Part shown: piece after piece, positions 10,473-22,782 of the stretch
Layout of the letters: each line of letters begins with the position of its first letter
Position numbering within the stretch: the first letter of the stretch is position 1
Source: Echria macrotheca
Lineage: Eukaryota; Ascomycota; Sordariomycetes; Sordariales; Schizotheciaceae
DNA length: 64,000 bases
Reading direction: 5' to 3'
NCBI GenBank assembly: GCA_030411725.1
Contig: MU839836.1
Location: 1,178,001 to 1,242,000 of the forward strand
Notes under the pieces: model-generated
The model's input: the letters and a program-made list of their open reading frames with translations, nothing else
What the model was told of the DNA's origin: nothing
The model's database searches: none
Made by a program: the position numbers and the translations under genes

Positions 10473-13401
10473 CTCTACTCCGGGCATTCTAGGCACACGG
10501 CTAGGTGTTCGAAGCTGGTGGCGAGACCAGAGTGAAATGCTCGTTCAGAAAGTCGGGCGACGAGCGAACCGTATAAAGACTGGCTGACTTTGCAAAAGTG
10601 TAACTAATGACGGAAGGTGCGGCCAGGTCGTGGGTCAGAGACTAAGCTGGTTGCTGACCGAGGATGGAGACCGAAGAAAGTTTTGCAGTAAGGGGCACAC
10701 CAAACTTTTGATGGCTTCAACACGGAAATTCAGGCGAGATTTGCCCTGAAGTGACTCAGAGTTTAGGTTGGGCAGACGAAATACCACCACTCGGAAGCAC
10801 GAAGAGCGGTGTCCACGTTTCTTTGATAAAGAATGTGGGATGTGACCTGATTCGATCAAGACGAATGCATAGGGTCCTTTGGGGAAAGGCGGACCGGAGA
10901 GGTGCTTCGATGCCGTGATACTTTTCAGGTCGTAGACCACTTGTCCACCACATCCCATGCATGTGGCCGAGGGTCGGATCCAATTGCGCACAGCAAATTC
11001 CACTTGACCTTCCTCGATGCTACGTGAGCTCCAAACAGGTACATCGCGGGCGCCCGAAGGCGGGGGAGGGGTAAAAGTTTTTCTGCCACATTTCCAAGTG
11101 ATAGCGGATGGCGTCTCACCGCCTTTGCAAACGGTCCGGCACCGACCGCTCCGGGATCCTCTTTTACGGCAGCATCCGCACATCGACCGCTAGTTTGACC
11201 ATCATGTCGTCGCCAATTGGTAGATCAATTATCAGATGGAGACAGGAGGGAGTATCGAGCTCGTCAGGGCGAAAGATCTCGAGTCATTCTGTTCGCAAGC
11301 AGGAACCAGGACACGAGGAATATTGGAAAAAAGCGCGAGTTACACACAGCACAGGACCCTGGAAATATTCGACCTCGGCGAGCTGGCAGCGGTCGGGCAA
11401 CTGGATGCCGTGACCCGGTTGCTCGTTGAATGGGCGCACCGAGGTCTGCTGTGTCCCAGATCCTGGTGTGATGGTGTGATCGCAGCAACTAGTCGCGGGC
11501 CCATTATGCGCGTGTCTTCTTGACATGGGCAAGCGTCTTCTTGATGGTTGATTTGTGGCTCGTGTGGGGATTTTGTCGATGCATGTACGGGTCCCGGCTT
11601 CCGACTGCGGACGTGCTCCGACTGCAGCCACGGCGGTCGACCCTTTCGCCAGAGCGTGTCAATGGTCAATGAAGCTCGGGCAAGCTAGGCGGGTGTCCAT
11701 CAAAGACACGAGGCGTCAACATTGGATATGTTTCACTTGCACAGCCCGCGGGTTGCTGTAAGGCTACCTGTGAAGGCACCGAGGGTAAAAGGGAGATCGA
11801 TCCGTAGCTCCGATTTCTCCTTTGCAGCTCGGTCTGTTTCGTTTCGTGACACGGTGCCGGCGATCTTACCCGCTCGTCATCCGGGCGTCCAACCATCAGG
11901 ATTGCCATTTATTCCGAGGTGCTGGTGGCTAACCTGCATGAACTGTTTTGCCCGTTTGACGTGGCCGACGCTCAGATGACATCTGGAAGGACGCGGGGTG
12001 GAATATTCCGCTCAAGGTTTGCTGCCTCGTCCGTGAGAGACAAACCAGCCTGGAATACATGGGGCTGCAAGGCAGTTGTATCCGGAAACGAGTCAACGGT
12101 TTGCCGGACAGGACATCTGACTTCTTGAAGTTCTTGTCTCGCCGAGAACCAGACACCAGCGTCCAGGTTTTTCTCTCTGACGATCAAAAAGGCATGAATC
12201 ATCCCATCATGGGTTTCTCTCTGCAGGGAACGACGTGAGCAACCCCCACTTTGTCCCGGCCATCCTTATGCGGACTGAACGACGTCGAGATTTGAAGCCT
12301 GTTGTTTTGACCTCGATGTTCGGCTCAGCGGCGACGGTTGGTCTCGAGCGACCAGGACCTGTTCAACGGTATCTTGCATGTCGGCTATTATTGGCTGTCG
12401 GCGTACCAGACTGTCTGGTAGACGGGATAGAGTGGCAAACAGAGGCTGCTGACGAGTTCACGGGAAGGGTTCTGGCCTCGGTGGATGGCTCTTGAAGCAG
12501 TCCTGAAACGGGAGCTCCAGTGTGACTCCGGCCTGGGGAAGCGGATTTCCAGCGACTCGGGTGAATGATGCACCCTCGCGGCTGCAAGAGGATCCGCCAG
12601 CTGGGGGGCCCAAGCGCACCCTGCGTCAACGCCTGTCAACCCCCGGCCTCCCGACAGTTGGGGGCTCACCACTGCGTCGGTTTGGCTTCCCGGCGAGGAA
12701 ACTCCTGTCATCATGGTTCGCGAGTTGTCGGTTCTGACCTCCTGCTTCGATTCTGTAGTTCTTCTATTTACGTCTCTACGTCTTTAATGTTGTTTTGATT
12801 TGCGTCCTTGGTGGATTTCTTCGCATTTCTTTGTCGTTTTCTGTTGTCAACGCCACTGCCGCGGATTGGTGCCTCTCGCCTGGGTCTCCCAACCACTCTG
12901 CTTCTTTGCGCCGACTCGGCCAGGCAGCCAACCCCTCCTGGTCACATCCATTCTCGGTGGAAAGCACGATGCCGGCGATCATCAACTCGAGCAGTCGACC
13001 CAAATGGTAGTGATTCTGGTTGTTGGAGGAAACATCGCCAGAGCTTAGCTTCCTCGAATCAGCCGACGACGTGAGCTACGGAAGGAGCCAATCGAACGCC
13101 GGTGTCCTGTTCAGCCTCCCGCCGCCGCCTTCCATCTCACCCCTCGATTCGCTCAATTCTGGCGGGAGCCCCCTACGTCTGCAGAGCAAAAAGCAAGAAA
13201 GACTAGAACAGCGTGGATCGACCCATTGCTTTCGAAAGTCCGACAACACGGTTATTTCGTCAATTTCTTGGAACCGTCACAACTCCAGTATCACCAATCC
13301 CATCGCTATCTTCGTCCAGAACAGGCTTTGACCCCGCCGAACGAGCCGGCTGCCAGCTCGCTGACGTCGGATTCCCCTCAACAAGCACTCCGGCCACCAC
13401 C
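10473..13401. other. Long gene-free interval / leader region
   Basis: About 2.9 kb between divergent genes. The left end holds the DAHP synthase promoter. The 600-700 bp before 13402 are pyrimidine-rich and may be a long 5' UTR of the next gene. Open frames here (for example 10635-11183 minus, 11108-11413 plus) show no recognisable domain and overlap each other, so I do not call them. Confidence 0.45.
10752..10758. promoter_or_regulatory. TGACTCA, GCN4/CPC-1-type site
   Basis: A perfect palindromic TGACTCA heptamer lies about 280 bp upstream of the DAHP synthase ATG. GCN4/CPC-1 bZIP factors bind this motif at amino-acid biosynthesis genes, and DAHP synthase genes are classical targets. The site is seen directly; its use is inferred. 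A 7-mer can occur by chance in a region this size. Confidence 0.5.
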
Positions 13402-14581
13402 ATGATTTCCCGGCATGCCTGGCCCGAGGAACATCGGAAGAGGCCGAGGGAAGATGATTACGCCGATATTGCGGCAGGCGGAACACTAGGCTTTACGGAA
13501 CATCGTAGCGTTAGTGTCCCAGATATCCGCGTTACTTCGCCAAACGCTTGCCCGGTGCGGGTTGACGCTAACATCTGTATAGAAACGTCTCCAAGCACTC
13601 CCAGTACGGACGTCACCCAATTCCAAACGATGGGCCGAACCGCCGAACTTCCCGCCCTCGAACCCCTCGTTCACTACCCATCCTGCGCCACGGACTATCA
13701 CGCCCGGAGACTCGGAGTCGGACTCGGAGGAGAGAATACCATTCCAGCCCACCGCCTGGGCTGATGAGCCTGAACTCTCTACAACTGTCACAAGCCTTGA
13801 TCCCGATATGGAGATGATGGACACAGATATGAACACGGGTGTTGACCATTCGACCAACCCGGCACCGCAGCATCTTGAGCCAGGACCCTTCCAACCTGAC
13901 CACGTTGCGGCGAACATCGCGGGCCGCATGCCGACACCCATTCATTGCAGCTTTGCAGCTCAGGTCCGCGGCAATAACTGGGGTGGCGCAGCGGGAAGCG
14001 CATTGCCCGGCGGGCCTCTATGCACTTCGCCGGAGGATGTTGGCAACCAGACGGCGGATCCACGGCAAGCCCCCGCAATGATGGGGCACGAAAGTGTCCC
14101 TAGATCACTCGATGGCCCAGCGGCGGCCGCACAAGTGATGGCGGACTGGAACATGGTGCAGAACCGACGGCTGCCTTCCCCGATTAGTGAGAGTGGTGCT
14201 GAGGAAGCTCTGGAAAGCCCGGGGATGGTTCTCGACTCGTCAAACCTGTTGATTGGTCACATGGACCATATCGCCCACCAGCACCCCATGCTGACGACCC
14301 TGCCGGCTCGCTCTAGCTCGGCGGGTGCGCTTGGCCAGTCAAGCCCGTCTCCCAGGGAAGACACACCCGGAGCTGAGAGTCAGGGCGAGAATGCCATGGA
14401 TGTCGAGTCTCCGGCGACTCCGTCTCCGAGAAAAGGACACACGCGATCGAGACACACGCTCAACTCTTGGACGTCCCTCCAACCAGGCATGAAGCGGTCT
14501 TTCAGTATAGGATACCGGGCCGACTGCGACAAGTGCCGGATGAAGGTCCCTGGCCACTTTAACCACATCATCATCTCGTAG
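13402..14581 (+). CDS. Conserved fungal protein of unknown function, probably nuclear
   Basis: Two exons, 13402-13509 and 13583-14581 (73-bp intron, branch GCTAAC, acceptor TGTATAG), giving 368 aa. The intron is needed because the unspliced frame stops early; splicing gives EHRSKRLQALPVRTSP and a continuous frame to the end. The start ATG has a strong CCACC context. The N-terminus is basic (EEHRKRPREDD, a nuclear-signal-like stretch). The middle is Ser/Pro-rich and probably disordered with scattered SP sites. The C-terminus ends in a compact CDKCRMKVPGHFNH motif (CxxC plus His), the most gene-like part. I do not recognise a named domain. The long leader upstream fits a regulatory protein, but that is inference. 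Confidence 0.7.
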
Positions 14582-15486
14582 GTCGATGCGACGGGACAGC
14601 GTCAGAGCGCGGTCGAGAGCAGCCAAGCCCGCATCAAGAAGGGCAAACCGGGTGGTGATCGTCCAGCCTTTGGCCCGCGGCTCGAGTCGCCGTTTGGCAA
14701 CATGCGGTCTCAAGCTTGCATGGGTTAGCCATTAATAGAGTCAGTCACACACACAAGGACTTTTCGTATTGTCGTCAGCAGCATTGTCAGAATGGGCCTT
14801 GTTCTCTTGCGCTGCTTCTGGCAGAAGCAAGCGAGCAAGCATTGGAGCATGGAATCGGAGCCTCGCTCCCAGCGCCGGGACATAACCGGGCTCGTTTATT
14901 GCATATATTATTGTCTTTTGGGGTGGAGTTGGATGCGGTGTAACTACATAGCCCATCACCTGGCAACGTCTTCAGCTAGGGAGTTTCTTTTGTCAGGATT
15001 GGGAGGACAGCGTAAGGAGTAAACTCTATAATAGCTGAATACACGGTGCATACCCATTTCAGTCTTGGGGTTTGTGAGAAGAGTAATTCTCCATCAAGAC
15101 CAGCAAATTCACGGGCATGATGTTCGTGCTCACGTATACGGATGGTACAGTTACAGTCGTCTCCCGAGGCAAAGGACGTAGATGAGTACACTACAATGAA
15201 AACCTTCAATGCGAGGTATACAGGATTTTGTCAGTATATATATACAAGCTGTAATATTGTAATATCATTGATACAGGTACACTACATGTGTACAGTTCTT
15301 GCGCCGGTGTATGCATGCAACTCTTATCTACACTATGGATACAGCTCTCTGTCTCTCTCGCTCGCCTATATTTTCCGATTAAAGTGGTATATCCAGGCCA
15401 GGACCGTCATCTCTTAAAGAATGGACCTCCACCAACAGCTCTCAGACGAGACGAGACGAGAGAAGGAGACGAGAGACGGGGCTGGC
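14582..15486. other. Convergent intergenic region
   Basis: About 0.9 kb between convergent gene ends. It is AT-richer than its surroundings, with a short TA-repeat stretch near 15235-15265. No gene is supportable. Confidence 0.5.
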
Positions 15487-16604
15487 TCACCACCACCCCC
15501 TCTTCTTGGCAGGCTTCTCCTCTTCCTTGTCCATCGTCGTCCCTTCCTCCAAGCCGACCCGGTCCAGCGGCCCGCCCGTCCTCTGGTTCTTCTTCTCCTT
15601 CTCAAACGCCTCGTGCGCCTTTTGTCGGATGTAGGCCTCCTTGTCCTCGACGGCGCGGACGAGATCGCTATCCCGCACGCCGGTCGCATCGTCTTCCTCG
15701 CTCAGGCTCTCGTAGCCTAGCCTCCGCTCCGAGCTCATGGCGTCGTCGCCCTCCTCCTCCCGCTTCAGGGACGACGTCATCCACGCCCAGAGACCCATCT
15801 TGTTCTTCTTCTCTTGCTTCTCCTCCTCCTCCTCTGTCCCGGGCTCGACGCCTCGTTCGACGGTTGATGATGATGATGATGATGCCGTCGCCGCCGACGC
15901 AGGCCACTTCGCCGCCTCTGATATTCCTTTTGGTTGTTGTCGGTCTTGGTCTGGCGGGGGGCCGCCGGGTTTGGACACGCTCAGCGCGCTCGGCAGCTTG
16001 GCGAAGAGGGAGCCGCCGACGGCGTTCTCGCGCTCCATGGCCTCCTCGACCAGGGCGATCTGCTCCTCGGTCGCCTTGCCTGTCATGTAGGCGATGCGGG
16101 CGGCCTCGAGACTGTCGGCCTCGAGCTTCTTCTGTGCCTCGAAGAACTCGGCCTTGCGCTTGCGGTTGTAGGATATCATGTCGACGGCTGTGTATACCGT
16201 TGCCATGCCGGCGAGTACTGGACTTTTTGTTAGATATAACGGGGAGGAAAAGGGAGGGTGACACGAGATGTACCTGTGAACCCAATCATGCCCATCACCG
16301 TCACCTTGTGGGCCGAGTCGAAGAAGCGCCGTCCCCGGTCAATGATCATGTCGAGCCTCGATACCCTCGCCGCCGTCGCCCGCTGGTGGATCGCCCGTAA
16401 CCGCGCGACTCGCTCCTCTGGCGTCTCCCTTGTAAGTCGGGGGCCGGACCCTGACCCTGACCCGGAGCCTGGCGCGGTAGCGGCCCCGACAGCGGCGCTT
16501 GGCCGGCTGAACCGGGGTTCTGCGAGCTTGGAGTCGGCATGGGGCGTCGCGGCCGTGAAGCGCGTTGCGTCCCGGACGCTGCGCGGCGAGGTATTTAGGG
16601 GCAT
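15487..16604 (-). CDS. COX14-like mitochondrial cytochrome oxidase assembly protein
   Basis: Two exons, 16604-16274 and 16217-15487, giving 353 aa. The N-terminal 60 residues are Arg/Ser/Ala-rich with a Gly-Ser repeat and could be a mitochondrial presequence. Residues about 60-130 hold the conserved core: TPEERVARLRAIHQRA, then RGRRFFDSAHKVTVMGMIGFT, which continues across the intron as VLAGMATVYTAVDMISYNRKRK. That is one transmembrane helix flanked by basic residues, as in filamentous-fungal 'cytochrome oxidase c assembly' (COX14-type) proteins of the inner membrane. The C-terminal 220 residues are acidic, Ser-rich and probably disordered. The family assignment rests on this short core. It is head-to-head with the mL50 gene, 407 bp apart. 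Confidence 0.65.
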
Positions 16605-17011
16605 CGGAGGGGGGGTTTATCGGGGGGGCCGCTTCGAATTATTTTGTGGTCCGACTGGTTCTCGTCTGGCCTGCGTCGAGGATGCGCAGGGAAGACGTTG
16701 GTGAAGCTGTTGGAGAAAAAGGAGACCCCCCTTTGAGAGCTGCTGTTCGGTTCGCCGAAGCTTTGATCATGCCATGCAAAGCGCAGAAGAATTTTTGGCC
16801 AGTCAATGGGCAGTAAATTCCGGCAGCCACACTGTGGCGTCGAGCTATCCTTGCTTGTCTTGTTCCTGCTGAGTGGCCCGGCCGGGGGGAGCGTAAAGTG
16901 GGTCCTCGGCTGGCCCAAAATTTTGGGATTCGGAGTTTCACGCAGCGAAGCTGTCACCACCAGATCACGCGTTTCCGACGGAAAACGGGCAACTGATCGT
17001 CAACATTCGAG
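16605..17011. promoter_or_regulatory. Shared divergent promoter region of two mitochondrial genes
   Basis: This 407-bp interval separates the starts of the COX14-like gene (-) and the mL50 gene (+). Both products are predicted mitochondrial, so a bidirectional promoter with shared control is plausible. I see no clear TATA box or named site. Confidence 0.5.
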
Positions 17012-18237
17012 ATGCGCGGTTTGCGAGGGCTACGGGGCTCAGCCCTTAGTCTATCGACACCCTCGACTTCGCCGGCTCGAACGAATGCCGTGGCGAGCCT
17101 GCGCAGGGGCGAGTCGTCGGCTCAGAACCTCGTCCAACTTCCATTGAGGAGACCACAGCACTGGAACGTTACTGTACGACCGCAGACGCGATGCCTCTCT
17201 ACTTCCGCCGCGCGACTACAACAAGAAGTCATTCCCAACTCGGCGCCGCATCATGAAGATGCTCTGCTCGAGGAAGCCGAAGCCGCAACCGAAATGGTCG
17301 AAGAAGTTCACACCGAGTTCGTCTTCCCACCACCGACGCGGCAGCCCGTCATGGCAGCAGAGGATATCACATCGCCTGATTACGTAGCGGCCGAGACGGC
17401 GGACGGGCTTGAGGAGATTGGTGGCCTCGAGGGCTGGTGGGACAAGGAGGGCCACTGGCCAGAGACAATGCTGTACCGCGGCTTCGGGCCGCTAGAAAAA
17501 GTCACCGACCCAGCTGTTCTCGAGGTGTTGGTGAGGCGGGCAGTTGTTGAAGCACTTGTTTTGCAGCACTTTGCGAAGAACGGGACCAAGGTGCCCTCCG
17601 CGCTGACAACGAGTCTCGGGGACGCTCTCGCGGCGGCCGGGACCGAGATTGTCGAGGGACCTGATGGCGCTGCGACCTTGAAGGATGAAGCCGACTTCCA
17701 GCGGATATGGGACAGTCTGAGCAGCGCGGCAGCGGAGAACACCGATACCGAGGCCTCGACGGAGCCCAGCGTCTCGGCTGAGGAAGCAAGGGACCTCATC
17801 AAGTCATGGGGATCTGGGTGGAAGGCGCTGCGGCTAGACGACCCGGTGCTCAAATTCTATGTGAGTTCTATGACCGACAATGTCAAAGTGCATGACTGAC
17901 AGGGAAACAGGCTGCGAAGCGGATCCAGCTCTTGACTGGCCACAGAATCCCCGACGCGAAGCTCATGGGACTCCAGACTGTTAAGAGTTTCGTGGCACAT
18001 CTCGTCGAAAAGCCGAAGCCGAAGAAGCTGGCGGAGCAGATCCAGGAGACCGGGATCCTTTCGAGCTTGCACAATGTGCAGGTGGTGCCGAGGAGAGTTA
18101 CGCCGGTGGACAAGGACAAGGCCGAGGGTCGGTGGAAGGTTATCGAGGCTCAGCTCAAGAAGCGCGGCCTGCCGGTGTTTGGCACGGCTGGCTACGGAAA
18201 GGCCATCGAGAAGAGCTGGGTTGGAGGAGACGCATAA
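17012..18237 (+). CDS. Mitochondrial large ribosomal subunit protein mL50
   Basis: Two exons, 17012-17860 and 17911-18237 (50-bp intron), giving 391 aa. Residues 1-70 are rich in Arg, Ser and Leu with no acidic residues until a typical cleavage region (RCLSTSAARL), so this is a mitochondrial targeting peptide. Residues about 120-180 (WWDKEGHWPETMLYRGFGP and the following helix) and the C-terminal part (AAKRIQLLTGHRIPDAKLM, then the VKSFVAHL segment) match the fungal mL50/MRPL13 family. It is a structural component of the mitoribosome. The intron donor directly follows LKFY and the join to AAKRIQLL is in phase. It faces the COX14-like gene and precedes the SmgGDS-like gene on the same strand by 283 bp. 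Confidence 0.85.
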
Positions 18238-18520
18238 GCTCTTCGCAGCCTGTGTATCTTATGTAAAATATTTAGACCGCCGGATATGTGGTCGCGCTGT
18301 GTATAATGTAGCAATGTTGGATGTTGACAACTCGTTGCCCCTCGGCTGTTGTCGGACGTTCTCTCCCCAAAGTGTTGACGCTTGTTCTTCCCCTGAAGTC
18401 GCTTCACCTTGGGCAGGAGGCATCAACGCACGGACCATGCTGCTTGGTCACCTACTTGTGCGATTTCCAACAACTCCATTGTCGTCTCCAACAGTATTTC
18501 TGGGATACGGAATAGTGAAC

Positions 18521-20946
18521 ATGTCAACAACAGTCCAAGAGGCGACGGCGGCGCTTGAACGGCTCAGAATCGACCCAAAAGCATCAGCGGTCGAAGTGTT
18601 GAACCCCCTGCTGGAGCAGACGCGGAAAGCTTGGCTCGACGGCTCACACGACGCCGTGGCACGCATCGCTGAGGTTGTTGCAAATGCTGCTAGAGATGGT
18701 AAGTTGTTGCAAAACCTGGTTTGCTTTTTCTTATTGTCTGTCGAGGGAAAGTGTGGTCGTGAGGGGGGCTGGATGCTAACAACATCAGAGTCTTTGCGGC
18801 TGCCCGTGGGCGAGTCAGGCATCCTTGGATTCTTTCTCGACAGCGTCATCTCTGCGGACGAACTGGGCGAAGATCTGAAGAAACAGTCTCTCCGGCTCAT
18901 CGGTAATGCCTGTGCGGAGTGCGGTGAGTTCTCTCGATCCCAAAAGAAGAAGCGAACAAAACTGACTACTACTGTAGATGAGAACAAGGCTCGGGTCGTC
19001 GAGTCAGGGAAGCTGTCTCGCACGCTGATCGACTTCCTGGATGACGACGACTCCCTTTTTCCTTTTTCCGTCTCTGTTCTTTTCAATATCTGTGTAGACA
19101 ATGGTACGCATGAATACTGAGGTGGTTGGTGTGTCACTGCTAACCGGGGAGCAGAAGCCGCCCAGCTCCAGGTTTGCCAGGCCTGCCTGAGCAGGAAACT
19201 GGTCAAACTCATCTCTACTCCTCGGCTTCATCGATATCTCCCGAGTCTCAATCTGATAATACAGCTATTTGAGCAGCTGGTAGCCCTCGGTAAGCCCGTC
19301 CCGTCTCTCCAGAGGCCGACACTAACAATGGTGAAGATGCCGAGCCCGAAAATGCCAACTTGTCTACGCCCGCTGTGCTCCTGAGGGTGGCTACAGACAA
19401 GTCACTCGAGCTAGATCTCGAGGACTTCACCGGCCTCTGCAGGGTGGCTTTGACCTACCTGTCGTACGAAAAGTTCCAGACCGCACTGGTGGCCGAGCGC
19501 ACTTTTGCCGTGCTCCAAAACGCCCTGGAGGAATCCTGCCACAGGTTCGTCCATCCCGACGTCGACCCCGATGGAGCCGAGGAACTCAAGCGGATCTGGC
19601 ACACGTCGATGACCATCCTCGCGGACATGTCGTCCCTGGAGTCGTTCAAGGATAACTACCCCATCGACAACCCCGAGGTCCAGCTCCTCGTCGCCTGGCT
19701 ACGCACCTCCCCGTCCTACTCGCATCTCCAGACCGCAGCGTGTCTATGCCTCGGAAACCTGAGCCGCTCCGACGCCTCTAGTGTTGCCCTCGTCGGCCAG
19801 GTCCTGGGGCCGCTACTCGCCATCCTCTCCCGCGCCGTCCGGCATGATGCAGGGGATTCGATCCCCGTCGCCGAACGTCCCCCGCCGCAGCTCCTCCATG
19901 CAGTCCTCGGCTTCATCAGGAACCTCGCCATCCCCGCCGTCAACAAGCCCCGCCTGAGCACCAGCCTTCTCGGCACCCCCGGCGACATTCTCCCCCAGCT
20001 GTGGACAAGCACGACAGCCCAGCCGCAGGTCCAGTTCGCCTCGGTCTCGCTCGCCCGACAGCTCCTGATCAACAACCCCACCGCCGCGCGACTGCTATGT
20101 GCCCCCCTGAAGCCCACCCAGAGCCAGAGCACCTACACGACCCGCGACGGCCCGGCGCATAGCAACCTCCACATCCTACTAGACGTGGCCCAGCGCGCCG
20201 ATGCAGAGTCGATAAAGATGGAAGCCGGCCGGGCCGCGTGCGCCATCATCCGACACCTACAATCCGACTCCGACTCGTCGTCCCCAGAAGAAAAAGTCCT
20301 CGACGAATCGTGGACTTGGTCCTCTTTCTCTTCTTCCTCACCAGATACACCCGATACCAGCCCAGCAACAGCGAAAGCAACAGCCCATTTCTACACCGCC
20401 CACACCGCCCACACCGACCCCCTAGCCAAGACCCTAACCTCCCTCCTCACCCAGAAGAAATTCCCACCCCTCACCTCCGAGGCCCTCTACGTCCTCGCGC
20501 TGCTAAGCCGCTCCATGTCCATGTCCTCGACGTCCTCCTCAGCAAGGACCATTATAACCCAAGTCCTCCAGTCAGAGGATGTCTCCAGAACTCTTACCTC
20601 GGCCATACTGGGACCAGAAAGGGAGATTACCCAAGACGAACTGGCCAAGGCCACTCAAGCAACTGACGGCGAAGACGACGAAGCGAGGCTCCTCGATGAG
20701 AGACTAAAGAGTATCGACGAGCTAGGCTTGGAACCGCAGGGAGGAGGAGGCGGTGGGAAGCAAAAGCAGACCGCCGTCCCCTTCGTCCAGGCAGATCGCG
20801 TCAACGGCCTGATTATCGTGGCTGAGGTCGTCAGGCGGCGGTCTGAGATGGAAGAATTAACGCCCGTCCAGAGGAGGACCTACGAGGTATTGCTGCGCGA
20901 GGGGAGCGCGCTGGTGGCGGCGAGGAAGGAGTTGGATTCTGAATAG
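18521..20946 (+). CDS. SmgGDS/RAP1GDS1-like armadillo-repeat protein
   Basis: Five exons: 18521-18698, 18789-18923, 18978-19103, 19155-19289 and 19337-20946, giving 727 aa. All four introns fall in phase 1 after a G, and the joins rebuild helical repeat sequence (LRLIGNACAEC|DENKARV, SVLFNICVDN|EAAQLQVC). The protein consists of repeated armadillo-type helices, for example LQTAACLCLGNLSRSD and LLHAVLGFIRNLAIPAVNK. The second is the pattern of SmgGDS (RAP1GDS1), a chaperone and exchange factor for prenylated small GTPases. Residues about 600-640 and 680-700 are Ser- and Gly-rich loops. A cytosolic role with Ras/Rho-type GTPases is inferred from the family; another armadillo protein remains possible. 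Confidence 0.72.
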
Positions 20947-21353
20947 AGGCAGGTACACAGATAGACAGACAGCGACAAAAAAACAGCCGAGAAAGCGCGA
21001 TTTCGTTAGCCGTCAGCCGTTAGTTAGCCCGTTAAATACCAACCAACCAGCACCTAATATCATTGACCGTTCCTGATTTCATGCTTTTTCCCTTTCCATT
21101 CATTTGTCGAATGCTCTAGCAAACCCCTATGATGCGCGCGTAATACGTTCTGGCCCTGCCCCCAAAAGGCAAAATCAAGTCCCCGAAACTACAACGGCCG
21201 CTTTGCAGAACCTCCCATGGTCCCCTTCGCCGGGTTTTGTTCTTCTAGAGACCAGGAAAAAGCAAGAACGCGCAAGGACCAGACCAGCCAAATGAACACC
21301 GCCGGGAATATCTCTCCCAAACCCATACCATTTCCCTCTTCTAAACGCCGCGC
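20947..21353. other. Convergent intergenic region
   Basis: About 400 bp between the end of the armadillo gene (+) and the end of eL13 (-). It holds 3' UTR sequence only, as far as I can see. Confidence 0.5.
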
Positions 21354-22350
21354 TCACTTCTTGGCCGCCTCGGCATCCGCCTTGTCCTTTGCGCGCTTCT
21401 CCCGGACGCCGACGAGCTTGGCGTCGGACCGCGCCTTCCGCAGCGTCTTGTACGCGTCCGTCGACTTGGGCAGGTCGCCCTTCTTGATCTCGCTGAAGCC
21501 GGCGGCGATGGCGTCCTCGACGGCGAAGGCGGCGCGGATGCTCTGCGTCGTCTCGGCCGACTGCTGGTCCTTGGGCGTGTCGGCCGCCTTGGGCTTGTTC
21601 GACTTCTTGGGGAAGACGATGAGGCGGGCCTTGTAGGCCTTGAGGCGGGCCACGTTGGCCGCGAGGGACTCCTCCGAGAGGTTCTGGCGGCGCGCGTCGA
21701 CCGAGATTCCGATGGTGGGCGCGTAGAGCTTGGGGATGCCGGCGGCCTGTTTTTGGGGAGAAAAAGTTAGAAACTTACAGGTCTGGATTTTTTGGAGAGT
21801 CAGTCATACCTTGAGCTCAGCGAGCGTGAAGCCGCGGCCGAGACGGGTCCGGCGGTTATACTTGATTGAACTGCAATCGGTTTAGTTTCATTGGGTTTCC
21901 TGTAGAGTCCCGTTTCGGGGGATGAACATACGGGCATCGCACAACCGGTCGGAGCTTGTCAACGGGACGGGGAGCGACCGCGGCAGCCTTTGCGCGGCGA
22001 GCGATACGACGGCTGGACTTCTTGCCGGCCTATTTTTGTTTTCGTCATGTCAGAATTATATTCCCAATCCCCATATCTCTCGTGGGTGTTTTTGCGGAAC
22101 GAACCTGGTCGAAGTGGCACCGCACACGCCTCTGCCAATCCTTGCGGAAATCTATAGACGGGAATCAGTCGCGTTGGCTCGTCGTAGCAGGCTGTTCTGA
22201 TGATAGCCTGTCGTCGTCGCGGGGGGTTATTTTGCTCACGGTTGTGGGGAATCTGCTGGTTGTGCTTGATCGCCTGGCGAGAGAATTTAGATCAGTATGG
22301 TTGTTTTACTTTGCAATAGGAAGCAATTGGAGGGCTCAGTAACTCACCAT
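21354..22350 (-). CDS. rpl13: 60S ribosomal protein eL13
   Basis: Six exons: 22350-22348, 22273-22240, 22151-22105, 22029-21932, 21870-21810 and 21746-21354, giving 211 aa, the normal length. It is a structural protein of the cytosolic large ribosomal subunit. Diagnostic blocks are IKHNQQIPHNHFRKDWQRRV, CHFDQAGKKSSRR, RPVVRCPSIKYNRRTRLGRG, FTLAELKAAGIPKLYAPTIG and DARRQNLSEESLAANVARL, ending in a Lys/Ala-rich tail. The first coding exon is the ATG alone, followed directly by GTGAGT. Five introns in 636 coding bases is typical of highly expressed fungal ribosomal genes. I checked the introns for C/D-box snoRNA motifs and saw none. Confidence 0.96.
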
Positions 22351-22782
22351 TGTGACGGTTGTGGATCAAGCACTACTTGATTGTCGTTGCGAGGTCACCG
22401 GTCGTGAAGCAGATGCAATTTCGAGGTCGCTGCTTGGAGGAGCGGCAGGCCAAATTTTTGGAAGGGCTTGATAACCCTATGCGGGCGGTGGGGAATTTTG
22501 ATTCGCCCGCACAATCGTGGTGGTGGGGCAGCTTGGCAGTCTTGAAAAGATGCCGGCCGGCTGTCACCAACTGCCAGCCTCTCATTCTCCGTTTCATGAC
22601 CACCGCGATAAATCGAGACCGAGATCTCAAGGAAGAGGTCTGGTCGTCGTGTGTTGCGATGTTAACCGCTCGGTCAAAGGCGCCACCAAAAATATTGAAC
22701 ATTTCTGCCAGGTATTTCCTATTGCTATCAAGTTGATGTTCCTGACACCATCAAATACCTTGTGCCCTGCGACCGGAGCCTC
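22351..22782. other. eL13 promoter and 3' region of the VWA-Hint gene
   Basis: About 430 bp. It must hold the eL13 promoter and the 3' UTR of the gene to the right. No other feature is visible. Confidence 0.4.

Noticed and set aside
10635..11183. 182-codon minus-strand open frame with some Cys residues
   Set aside because: Cys spacing is irregular, composition is random-like, and overlapping frames of similar size exist on the plus strand.
15288..16400. 370-codon plus-strand open frame
   Set aside because: Antisense of the COX14-like gene and extremely Arg/Pro/Ser-rich.
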